Part shown: piece by piece, positions 42,001 through 54,600 of the stretch
How the letters are laid out: the number at the start of each line of letters is the position of its first letter
Position numbering within the stretch: position 1 is the stretch's first letter
Source of the DNA: Dendrophyllia cribrosa
Taxonomy: Eukaryota; Cnidaria; Anthozoa; Scleractinia; Dendrophylliidae
DNA length: 64,000 nucleotides
NCBI GenBank assembly: GCA_024195265.1
Contig: JAJLRJ010000005.1
Span: forward strand, 41,464,780 to 41,528,779
Reading direction: 5' to 3'
Notes under the pieces: model-generated
What the model saw: only the letters and a program-made list of their open reading frames with translations
What the model was told of the DNA's origin: nothing
The model's database searches: none
Made by a program: the position numbers and the translations under genes

Positions 42001-43514
42001 GAGAAAAGGTTACGTCAGCGAGCAGCAATTCTCCTAGAAAAACTTACCTCAAAAGAGGTAGCTAGAGAGGTTTTTGATTCACTCGAAAAGAATACCTACA
42101 AATGTGTCTCAAGTATTAATGCAGGATTCACTGCGAGATTTGTCAAGCGTCTTCACCTGGATCCCCTGCAATGGCTTTTGGAAAGAGGCGTGTTTGAAAC
42201 GGAGCTGGCACGCAATTTGAAAGTGGTAGTGGCCAGAATGAAGGAAGAGAATAGCAGTAATGGTGCTGAAAAAGGGTCAAGTTCGGGCGAGGATTCCGAT
42301 GAATCTGACGAGGAGATTGTGCAAGAGCCAGTGGAGAGGGCTGCCGAAGATTCTGACAGGGAAGCGGACCAAGATACAGCCACACCAAAATAAATTACCT
42401 TTCTAATTTCAATAGATCGTGCCTGAATAAAAACGTGTATGTTAGACTACGATAGTGATACTTTTTTTCAAAATGGAGGGTCTGTAAAAGGGTTTGGGTT
42501 TTGTGTTTGGGCTAGAATAAAGTTAATATAATACAAAATACAACTGAACGTGGTCTTGAATATATGGTTGGAGTCCCAGCGGCAAATCCTACCAAAGTAT
42601 TTACAAATGCACTCACCCGGGGTCTCGCCGAGACCTAAAATTCCTTTTTTTGGTCTGATCCCCCCCCCCCCCCATTATGCTTGTCAATTACGGCTGATCC
42701 CCCCTTAAGGTCTTCAAAAAACCATGTGATCCCCCCCTAAATACTCCGACCCCCCCCCAGGCGATAAATAATGACCGGTCCCTAATTATATTGTTTCCCA
42801 TTTCGAAAATAAAGCACTCCGGACTGATTATATTTTCAATCTTTTTTATTTTCCAGTTGTAAGAACTGTCAGGTATTTCATTTTAGTTTCATTCACGGGG
42901 AGTCCGACCTTGTTTCTTTCAGGAAGGCCAAAGACATTCAAGTATTGGATCATTGTGAAATTCCTCCAATCAGAACAACATTTATTGAACTTTTGGGTCA
43001 GGGAGCATTTGGAAAAGTTCACAAAGCAAAACTGAAGGACGGCTTGGAGTACTTTGCAATTGAACAATACTGGGTTAATACGCCTGAGAGAAGGCAGAAG
43101 ATTGTTGCTGTGAAAGAATTGCACGGTGAGTGTATAAATCACTAGTTAGCATATCTTTGCCATAATTTATTGTGAATTTTTTGTGGTTTGCGCTCTCGCG
43201 ATATCATACCAATTTCTTGAATTTTACGGCGTACCCGAGGACACTATGATGCTACTTTAGACTTTAGGACTAGTGTGACTTGTTTATAAGATATTTGATG
43301 AAATTTTCTAAGCAAGTAAAAAAGAAAGCTGAAAAATATGGCAAGCTTTGGTTTTGTATAAGAAGTAAATGCAAGCTATATGCCGATGAATAAAAGAAAA
43401 TCGAACACACTATCCTTATGCTATGGCCACAAAAAACGGCACTTTGGTTGTTATAGCCACATTTTGTTTGTAGCTATAGCCCAGCAAAGCAATCTGTGCC
43501 GGTAGTTCTTCATT

Positions 43515-43570
<56 letters not shown>

Positions 43571-43677
43571 TAATAATAATCCTTTATTTCTCCTTAATTA
43601 AATCATCAACCATCAATTTACAATGTTTACAAAATATTAAAAACCCTAGTTAAAAAAAAGAAAACTTATTAAGAGAA

Positions 43678-43718
<41 letters not shown>

Positions 43719-45625
43719 CGAAATATAAGAAATATCATTCTTGTGTACGTGATTTAAGAAGTATTCATTTCTAAAAAAAAAATTTCCAATTAAAAGAATT
43801 CATAAAAATAATAATTTAAAAAAATAAATGATCTAATTAATAGCTCCTTCGGCAGTCTCTATATCTATGGCTGCACTAAAGTCCCAAGATGCTCTCTTTG
43901 CAGTCCGTGACCATCTCAGACAAATCAGTGCAGATCTTAAAAGTGCAAAAGATATTCTTGCACGGATCCATGAAATTGTTTTCGCATAATCTTCTCCTTT
44001 CTTTATCGCGATCATCTCAGCTAGGCGACTGTGGTACATCAAGCATTCCTTACCCATTCCACCGGTTGTCGTGAATACGAGAAGCGCCAAAAGCGTCTGA
44101 AGCGTGGATACCCGCGCGCGAAGCACGCGAGCCTCACACGGGCGCGTCTCTCCCCAGTCCCACTCCACATATTCACACTCGTTCCAGAAATTTCGTTCAA
44201 AGACCGCGCGCATTCGTATGAGCCTGCGAATACAGCCCCCTCTCATCGTTCCCGGTCGCGCGAACGCCCCTAGAGGCCGGGAGCGATGAGAGGCGGATGT
44301 ATTCGCAGGCTATCGTATGACCAACGCAAAAAATACGACTGTTTTGCAGTCTATTTCGCGAGATATGTCACGCAGGCAAAAGCGTCGGGCCGACATCAAA
44401 CAAATTCACGCTATCGCCGTGGGATCGGGCAAAATCCTGCCGTGCTGTGTACTCCGAAAGGTCTCAGATTTTTACGACAAATAAATAGTATATTTGTCTT
44501 GATTTCATTTCGGTTATTTCTCCGATTCTGAAATCATACTCCTTAGTACATGTACTAATACCGGAACCGGAAATGAGAAATTTCTGAGAAAAGCCTGAAA
44601 AAGTGCTTCCGTGATAAACTTCTTGGACGCCGCGTTAATGGAGCATGAAATCGACGATTAAGTCACACAACATTCAACGTAAATTTCGCAGGATTTTTCG
44701 GATAAAATTACAGCTACCAGTTGCAAGTAAGACACAAGACTGTTGAATATAATTCCTTTATTAGCAAGACAAATTTTAGTCACCAAACTGCGAAATCTTT
44801 AGTCGCAAATGCGCCCGACACAGGCGCAATTTCGAGCACTGTATGTTAAGTTAATCTGTGTTCGCCTGGCGCGGCCGGTCAGTGAATAGCAAAGCGCACA
44901 AATGATGTCAGTACTCATGTATGTCTGAGTTTTTAATTTATTCTTGTTTATTCTTGCATTTATGACAATAGAAATTCGTCATTAGGAATCCCCCGAGAGT
45001 CACTTTTGGTTTGTTTGTCTGAGTTTTAGTTCTATAAATAGTAATTGTGCGCTTCGCTATTATTGCTACAAGACAAACAGCGAATTGCACCGTACCGTAG
45101 AACATCGCGAAGAACGACGTCGGTATTTAGGTGAAAGCTTCCCAAATCACGCAGAGAACCACAGCAAAATCAAGATAGAACATTCATACATACTAGAACG
45201 GTAGCGAGGAAAAACCGATAACTTCTTGCTTGATTCCAAAGAGACCCAACAACTTACTTGGTCCGGAGAAGAACCTTCATCCAATTTTTCCACTGCATAC
45301 TGTAAGTAGGCATTGAAATATTGAGCCGCACTATTTCAAAATCGGGAAAATATCCGAAACTAAATCAAGACAAATAGATTATTCACCCAGCTCCCCAGGA
45401 TGATGCCTGATTTCCACGCGCTGGGAATGCTGGATACTATTGTGACGTTTCAAGATGGCGCAGATTTGGTACCGACACTTTTCTCGATTCGTTCCGCCTA
45501 GACGACGCGCTAAGCATGCTGGATACTACTGTGACGTTTCAAGATGGCGCAGATTTGGTACCGACACTTTTCTCGATTCGTTCCGCCCAGCCGACAAGAT
45601 TAGGAAGCGTCTCCTTCGTCAACGC

Positions 45626-45681
<56 letters not shown>

Positions 45682-48600
45682 AACCAAATCTTTTATTGAT
45701 AACAAAGCTAACTAAAAAATCTTATTTTACAATTAATTTCACTTAAGGACGTTCGCGCGAAAATCTTCTAACATTGATTTTTTTATAAAACTTTTGCTAC
45801 AGCTAGGTTATGAGTTGTTTGTGTCAGAAATGCAAAAAAATGAGGGGGTCACCGACTTCGTTTCCGAGATTAGATAGGCGACCCTAATTTTGAAAAATTG
45901 GTCTTCCTTACGGGATGAGACCCCAATGTCTGTTAGTCTAAAAATATTGCAAATAAATCTCCAAAATGCAACTTTTTTCCCAAATTTTATGCTAGTAGGT
46001 CTGTCAGCAAATTCATTCAACTGGTGACGTTCTTTAAAGTAAATTTAATCTTTAAAGAACAGTATTTGCAAACTCTGACAGCCGCAAAATGGCAGGATTC
46101 GATGTCGCGCGGGTAGAAAAATGGAAAAAAATTAAACTTCCTACATTGATTTTTTGTTCATTTTTTCACAATCTGTCGAGAAGTAGCAAAGAAAATTATG
46201 TATCAAAAAAAAATTGGGGGTCACCGACCATCCAAGCGAGTTGAATCTAAGCAAAGTTAACGCATCGGCTACCAGTCCTTTATGTTCTTAGATTTCTTCT
46301 CTTGCGCGCGCGCTCGTGCATGACGTAGCATGGCATTGCGACATGAATTGCGTGCGCAGTAAGGATGCGCATAAACAATTAGCGCGAACGTCCTTAAAAA
46401 AACTATTCAGTCAAAACACTATTCTCACTGCATACATAATTAGCGCATCGCGGAATTTGATTTTAATCCTTCAAATTCCACCACGCTTTCATGCCTCGGG
46501 GCGGGCATGATGCTTTGCGGTCTCTTTGTTTAAATTCCCAGTGTTTGCCCCAAACAGTGTCATTTTGCCGGCGTTCCGGTGGAGTTAGCTTTTGTCGCTG
46601 TGTATACCGCCGTCAACCGGCACCAGCCTTTTCCTTCTTGGTCGAACTTTCCGCTCCACCTTCTCCCGTTGACGTTCCAGACGAACCGGCCGCGCTGGCG
46701 CAGAAGTCGCACCGCCACCAGTGGTTGAGGCCGAGGTATTTTCCCTTTTTGTTTTGTTTTCAGTTCGCCGGTTGCTCGTTTACTTTCGCCACGTGTTTTG
46801 GCCCCTTTTGTTATGTATCTTTTCGGGAATGCTGGTAGTTTTCCGCTCTGTATGCTGGCAGATACCGCTTTAAAGCGACGAATGATTTTTGTGTTCTTAT
46901 ATATGGTCTTTCACGAGTGCGGTAGGTTTCCGGTTTGTGAACCTGGATATAGCGCTTTATTGCGTAACATTTGTCGTTGTATACCTTATTTCACGTGCGC
47001 TGGAAATTTCCACTTTGTAAGCAACGATATACCGCTTTATGGCGAGGAATATTTGTCGTAAAATTGTTTAGCGAATGCTGGTAGTTTCCAATCTGCAGCG
47101 AGTCGATACCGCTTTATAGCAAGGAATATTTGTCGTTATGTACCTTTTTGCGAATGCTAGTAGTTTTCCGCTTTGTAAGCGACGAGATACCGCTTGACAG
47201 CGAGGAATATTTGTTGTGTTATGATACCTATATTGTTTCGCGAGTGCTGGAGGTTTCCGTTTTGCAAGCGAGGTGATACCGCTTTATAGCGAGGGATATT
47301 TATTGTGTGGTTATACCTGTATTGTTTCGCGAGTGCTGGGGGTTTCCGCTTTGCAAGCGAGGTGATACCGCTTTATAGCGAGGGATATTTATTGTGTGGT
47401 TATACCTGTATTGTTTCGCGAGATCTGGGGGTTTCCGCTTTGCAAATGAGGCGATACCGCTTGATAGCAAGGCATATTTATTGTGTGGTTATACCTGTAT
47501 TGTTTCGCGAGTGCTGGAGGTTTCCGCCTTGTAATAGAGGCCAGATACCGCTTTGTAAGCGAGGACATACCGCTTTGTGGCGAGGAATATGTTGTTATAT
47601 TATTTTGTAAACGCCGATTTTCCGCTTTACGAGCGGGGAGAGTTGTTATGCAGGTTTAGTATCGTTTCGCGAGTGCTATAAGCTTTTGTTTTCTAAGTCG
47701 AGAGGATATAAGGTATCTGTTTTTTTATTTCGCCGGTTCCGCAGTTTCTGCTTTACGGGCCTAGGTAATACCGCTTTGCAGCCTGGAGTATTTAATTTTA
47801 TTTTGTTTTCGCGGGTGCGGTTAGTTATTTTGTGTTGCTTCATTTTCGCTATTGTTCTTTGGTTTTCGCGGGTGTTTATGTTACCTTGCGGTTGAATTAT
47901 TTTCTCTTATGTTGTTTCACGTGTGTTTAAGTTGCTTATTTTTTAGTATACCTTTATGATTTGTTTCATCTGTTGTTTGAGATACGGTTGCAAGCGTGTA
48001 TTTTCTTTGCTGTTGAGGTAAAATTTTATTTTTTGCAGACTATTTTTCTGTTTTTTTTTTCCCTCTAGTTTTTTGATTTTTCATCCTTCCCATCGTTGAC
48101 CCTGGGGGGCCTCCTCTGTGTCTCTATTCTGGACCTGGTTCGGATTCTGGGATCAACGAAGGGTTGGTTTCCCTGTCATATTTCGGCCAATCGTTTAGTT
48201 TTCGTTTCGTTTTTCTTTGCCCCTTTTGCGAAGATTATTCCCTGTTCGCCTCTCTAACCGTGGAGGCTCCGGACTCGTACATGCGTTCAAGTAAATCTAT
48301 TCCTGTCTGCTGTTTGTCACAGGGAACCTGGCCTGGCCCTTCGTTGGCCCCCTGGCTTCTCCGGAGACGGTTTCCTCGCTCCGAGAGTTAGGTGTCTCAA
48401 GTCATCTTCGTTTCCGTGACCCAGACTATCTCAGAGCTGGTCTGATTCATGGCAGTTTACCAACGCGAGAGCGCCTACTGGCTGATTATAGCTGTACCCA
48501 TTCAGGTATATTAAGGCCTGGGTCAGTTACGGTACATCTAAGAATTAAGGGGGGTGGTCTATCTCGTAGAGTATGGAACATGTTGATTTGAAACTTTGCC

Positions 48601-51600
48601 AAAGGCTTAAACATGATACAAAGGTTAATTTTAATATGAGGTTGTCAGGAAAAGAGTCATGCAACTGATTAAGGTATCAAATTTCCATGTTTTTCTTAAG
48701 TGAAGTGCAGGAGAACTTAAACCACTCCGACTGACAAAATATCGTTTGGATATTTTTAAGTGCGCAAAGTCACACACGATACTAACTGGAAGGCGTGTCC
48801 AGGTCACGTAACGATTGAAATGTCACGATTTTGATGTCCCGCAAACACCAGAAAACAGTCATACCACGTACTTGGACCACGTTTCCAGTTACATTTGGGA
48901 AAGTACCTTCTCAAACTCATTAATAATTCATGACGAAAATACAAAGGAAATTAATGTTTAATGAGTGTTTGGAAATCAGTTCAAACACTCCTCAATTTTG
49001 CATCCTTACTTTCTCCTTCTAAAATCATTTTGTTTGAGAAGTAATATCAAACATTCGACACAGTATTTCATCAGATTTCCAAACACCTCGAAGTGGGTTA
49101 AAAAAAACTCGGCTGCGCCTCGTTTTTCAACCCACTTCGCTGTGTTTGGAAATCTGATGAAACACTGTGTCTCATGTTTGATGTCTTATTCAAAAGGGTA
49201 AAAATTATACCACTTAAAATTCTCAGAAAACACATTTTTCCTTGTCTGCAAGAGCACTGAAGGAACAAACCGGAAGTAAAGCTCAATTGGTCGCGTGATA
49301 GCTTGCCATAGAAACATCAACGTCGAAAAGGACTATCTTAACAAGTTGAATGCCGATGCCAAGTCTGATACTTATGTTACGTTTCCTTCTGAAGATAGAC
49401 CATCCCCACTTGCTCTTTTCATAAAATAGGGGCAGACCCAGTCCTTTTTTATACCTGAGGTGCTACTGTTGACCTTCTCAAGATAGTCCGAGGGTATGTT
49501 CGAGTGGAACGATTTTTCATCCCGTTTGGGGGGCGGGGGAGGGGGGCTTTAAAGGACAATTCTACCATGCCTGGACCTCTCCCGCCATTCGGTTCAAAAC
49601 TCTGCTGTTTGCGCACAGTTCTCTGATCTCATAAGCTATACCATTGTCCAGCGGGTAGCCTCTGGAGTTTTAGCGGTTTGGGGCGAAGTCGGAGTCGTTT
49701 ACCCGCCCCATCTAGTTCTTCCAATTACGGTTGAACGGTCGAACGGTCGAAGCCTCGTCTCTGTCATGATGAAAGATTTTTAAATTTGTGGATTAGGGAC
49801 CTTCCGTTTAAATTGGATCACCTTTCGGATTTGCCCAGGTATGTTTTGCCCGGACATTTCCAGACTACTTTTGACGATGAAAGTGGGTATCAGCGTGTCC
49901 GGCCCTATTCTCACTGCATACATAATTAGCGCATCGCAGAATTTGATTTTAATCCTTCAAATTCCACCACGCTTTCATGCCTCGGGGCGGGAATGGTGCT
50001 TTGCGGTCTCTTTGTTTAAATTCCCAGTATTTGCCCCAACCAGTGTCATTTTGCCGGCGTTCCGGTGGAGGAAGCCTTTGTCGCCCCACCCTCCTCCCCT
50101 GGTGCCGGTTGACGGGGCTACCCTTGTTGCCCGCTGCATACCTAAGCTGCCACAGTAGTCACCGCGATGTGGCAATAATTGTATGCAGTGAGGATAGATT
50201 ACTATTTGCATTATTCCTTTCGATTAAAGAAAAAAAAAAGACACTTAATTTCGATTAAGGAAATTCGTGCCATTAAAAATATATCGTATATTCGAAAAAA
50301 AATTCAATTAATTATTATTATTATTCCTCCTTTTATTAATAATAATAATTATAATAATAATAATAATGATAATAATAATAATAATGAACTTTATTTAAAC
50401 AGGGTTACACATGCCAGTAAAAATAATTACTGATAAACTTGTGGCCCTTTTAGTCAAGCCATTTTTTCATTTCTTGTTACCATCATGTGAGATTCCTGAT
50501 CCTATGCCATGCTGATGCCGAAGGCTTGTCAAGGCCGAAACAGCTGTCCATGGCGGCTAATATTTGGGCTCACTTTTGTGTTTATTTGTTAGATCAAAGG
50601 GGAAATCCCGCTATCAATGTGATTTAGCTACCCACTTTTTTGGCGATAGCATATCAAAGCACATTTGTGCCAAAATTCTAAATTCAATGCAATAGACCTT
50701 CTCCGCATTCCACTCCAGTGAGCACACACAATGAAACGAGGTCGAGGCTTGGGTGGACAATTTCATACAAATCACTGTATTTTGTCCACTCCAGCCTCGA
50801 GTTGGTGCCTTTGTTCACAGGAATGCGGGTAAGGTCTATTGGCACTTCCTTTAACCCACAGGGGCATTTTTCTTGTTTGTCCTTGAAGTTGCTTTTAATG
50901 TTCTCAGAAAATGCCAATGAAGAGGAGAAAAGGGAATTCATGGACGAGATAAATCTCATGAAGGAAGTGGGAAAACATCAGAATGTGTTGAGTTTCCTGG
51001 GTTGTTGGACCACAACTAAACCACTTCATCTGATCATTGAGTACATTGCTCATGGTGACTTGCTTCATTGGCTACGACGCAAGAGACGTCAGGTATTAAT
51101 AACAAATTTTACCGAGTATTTGTATTGTATTCCAATCTCTTTTGGCTTTGGGTTTTAATCTACTCGAATGCATATCAGCACTCGAAGCGAGTTTACTGGA
51201 GAGTTTTTTTATTATATTGTTTCTAACTGACAACAGACGGTCAAATTTCTAAAACTTCTCATATCGCCAGGCGCGTTAAAAAAGGTAATTAGCGAGTTTG
51301 GAGGTGGCGTATATAAGGACTTCGACTTGCCGTAATTTTCCGTCACAAAAACAAATCACAAAGTTATATCATGGAACTGAACAAGTCCGCTCGTGTAAGT
51401 TTATCCCTTATTCCAATGTTGTTATCAAAGTTTTATTTCATATTTTGTCCACCTTAATTTGCATTTTAACCAGATGAAAATTGAAATATTTGCATATTAT
51501 GTCCATTTACGAAAGCACAAGCTGATGGGCTCCGATTATAACACGCGGCCAATATTTGTTGGATATTAAACAAAGGCTATGTCTACACTATACCGGATAG

Positions 51601-54600
51601 CTCTTGCGCCGGCACGAAAACCATACCGGATGGGCCTTTCGCTCACACATGAATCTCTAGTTTCGGAACGATTTTTGTTCCGGAGTGCCGGAGTATTTTT
51701 CATGTCGACATGATAAGCTATCCGGTATAGTGTATGTTCCCGCCACCAAAGAACCAAATCCAAAAACTTGGGAGACAATTTTTGAGGTTAAGGACTGTAA
51801 TTTTGAACCAAACCATACGTTCGTTTCCAAAACAAAAAACCATGCGGTCACATCCGGGAATATACAAAACAAAGGTAAAGGCGACTTAGCACGTCATGTA
51901 CATATCACTCTAATGTCGCATAAACGAAATAAACCAAAAAATATAAACAAATGAAACAAAATAAACAATGTCAATGTTTAGCGTTCAAATCTGGTCTGCG
52001 GCTGGAACATCCTCCCCCCGTGTTCGGCTACATTAGTTGGGCGAACAATCTTCAAGGAGGGCTAGTTTTGTCATGGGGCGTTTCAGTAGTCCAAACTTGG
52101 TCTTAACTTCAGCTGATCTCACAACATTGTCAGGACCAGGGAAAACTTTCACAATTCTACCAAGAGGCCAAGACCCTCTTGGAGTCCCATAGTCAACTAC
52201 AAGCACCAAATCATCAATCTTCATGTTAGGCACAGTTTGAAACCATTTCTTGCGGGCAGTTCAACCAGGTAAGTATTCCCGTAACCATCGCTTCCAAACA
52301 TGGGTAGTAACAACTTGTGCTTGACGCCAACGCCGCTTTTAATGGCTTGATATCTCCTTGTCAGTGAAGATTCCAGGTGGCAGGTTATGGGTCGCTCTGC
52401 TAATGATGAAATGATTTGGAGTTCATGCCTCAAGATCATCTGCATCTGAGCTCACTTCAGTTAACGGACGACTGTTAACAAGGGATTCAACTTCAGTTAT
52501 GGCAGCTAATAACACTTCATCAGCGAGAACTTGATTCTGCAGGACAACATTTAGTGCTTTCTTGCACGACCTCACCAAGCGTTCCCATAATCCCCCCATG
52601 TGGGGTGCGGCAGCTGGGTTAAATACCGATCGGATTCCTTCTTGACTCAGTGTACTTGCAATTTTGTCTTGATTCCAGCCAGCACGACAGTCTCGTAATT
52701 CATGGTTTGCTCCCACAAAGTTTGTACCATTATCCGAGTAGATGACAGTCGGATTACCTCTCCTCGAAATAAACCGTCGAAGACACATGATGAAGGAATC
52801 AGTGGACAAGAAGTGGGCAACTTCCAAATGCACTCCTCTGGTCACCAAGCAAGTAAAAAGGCAATCATATCTCTTTTCCTGTTTCCTGAGGTGCTTTACC
52901 TTTAGGGGGTCAAAAAAATCCACTCCAACTTTCGAGAACGCTGGTGCAACTCGCAGGCGGTCAGAAGGTAGGCCTGCCATAAGAGGGGGTTCTGGATTTG
53001 CTCTTCGCCTTTTGCAATATGGACACTGATACAGAATCTTTCGTACAGTTGCACGACAGTGTAGGATCCAATACTGCTGTCTTAATTCATTCCGAACATG
53101 TTCGACACCTTCATGTCTCAGTTTTTCGTGACAATCCATAACGATGAGATGACTCAATTCATGATCAGGCAACAACACAATAGGATGTCGACTTGAGAGT
53201 GGTATATCAAGACAGCCCTCTCAATCCGACCACCAACACGAATAATCTCATCTTCATCAAGAAAAGGGGAAAGCGAGGCCAATCTACTCTTACTTGAGAT
53301 TAAATGAATTCGTCTCTCGAAGCTTGTGCTTGTAGTGAACTAGTCCAGGACATTGCCACTTCTTGTTTCTGCTGCTTGGAGGCTTCAAGCTTTGAATTTC
53401 CTTTAGGCCACTTTTCCTCTGAGAGACTTAAGAATGCAGGGCCATTTAACCATCTACTTTCTGATGTGATTGCTGTGACTGGGAGTCCTCTGCTTCCATC
53501 GTCTGCAGGGTTTAGAAGACCTGGACAATGACTCCATTGGCTTGGTTCTTTTGTGTCTAGAATCTCACCAACTCAGTTTGCAATAAAGGCAGGGTGACGC
53601 TTTGACTCTCCATGAATCCACTGCAACACAGTGCTGCTGTCAGTCCATAGGTAGGTAGAGTCAATGACATAGTCATGTTCCTTGATTATGACAGCAGATA
53701 GCCTTGCACTTGAAACGGCAGCTTGCAGCTCAAGTCTGGTAACACTCAAAGGTTTCTTGGGTGCTACACGCGTCTTCGCCGCTATAAAGGCACATCTGAC
53801 GGCACCACTGGCATAGCTAAATCTGAAGTAGGCTGCGGAGCAAAATGCCTGTTCACTCGCATCTCCAAACACATGGAGATGTATAACACTGGGGTTGTCC
53901 ACAACATGACGGTAGAATCTGGGAACCGAGAATTCTGAAACACCATCCAGTTCTCTCTGCCATTTAAACCACTCCGTGAGGAACTCTGGTGGAGGCTTGT
54001 CATCCCAACCAATACCAAACTGCCACACTTGTTGAAGGAGGATGTTTACTCTCACCAGGAATGGAACCAGGAAACCCAATGGGTCAAACAATGATGCTAT
54101 CAAACTCAGGATCTTTCGCCGTGTGTCTGCTAGGTCTCTTTTCGCCACCTTGTAAACAAAGCAATCTGATTTGGTATCCCAGATGACACGTACCAAGGGC
54201 ACGTTCCACCGGTATAAAAATATCTTCTTCTACCACCTTGATAGAGGGAGCTCTTTCTGATTCTGGTATACACTCAACCACACCTTTCTCGTTCGAATAA
54301 ACTGATTTTCGTGATTAAAGCCTTTGACCCAGGCCTTAAACTTCTTGAGACCAAGGGCACGTTCCACCGGTATAAAAATATCTTCTTCTACCACCTTGAT
54401 AGAGGGAGCTCTTTCTGATTCTGGTATACACTCAACCACACCTTTCTCGTTCGAGACCCATTTGGTTAAGTTGAATCCAGCAAGATTCAGCATTGCAACT
54501 AGTTGCTGTTGTAGTTTTAGAGGTTCATCAGTCGTTTTCACTGACTTAAAGAAGTCATCCATGTAGAAATTTCGCCTTACAGCACAAGCAGCAATAGGAA

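Larger units (their letters stand above)
40281..42782. mobile_element. 2.5 kb DNA transposon with two divergent ORFs
   Basis: The terminal repeats start GGGACCGGTCATTATTTATC and pair over about 45 bp. TTAA precedes the left end and TAA follows the right, fitting a TTAA duplication with one lost base. Three GATCCCCCC words sit inside each end (40350, 40381, 40413; 42657, 42696, 42728), all in the same orientation. It fills most of the intron between the membrane and P-loop exons. No known transposase core is seen, so the superfamily is undecided; Kolobok-like by target site. Confidence 0.85.

Noticed and set aside
42857..42872. Possible 16-bp mini-exon between CAG and GTATTT in gene B
   Set aside because: Including it would break the phase into the P-loop exon, which joins perfectly to the membrane exon without it.
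43833..44289. 137-codon minus-strand ORF and overlapping plus-strand ORFs
   Set aside because: GC-rich local composition at a hairpin element opens several frames; no motif is seen.
46820..47620. CRISPR-like regular repeats
   Set aside because: The 89-bp units are contiguous without unique spacers, and the context is an animal intron.
46419..50084. LTR retrotransposon bounded by the 180-bp direct repeats
   Set aside because: No TG...CA ends, primer site, purine tract or gag/pol remnants; the second copy has its own inverted end.
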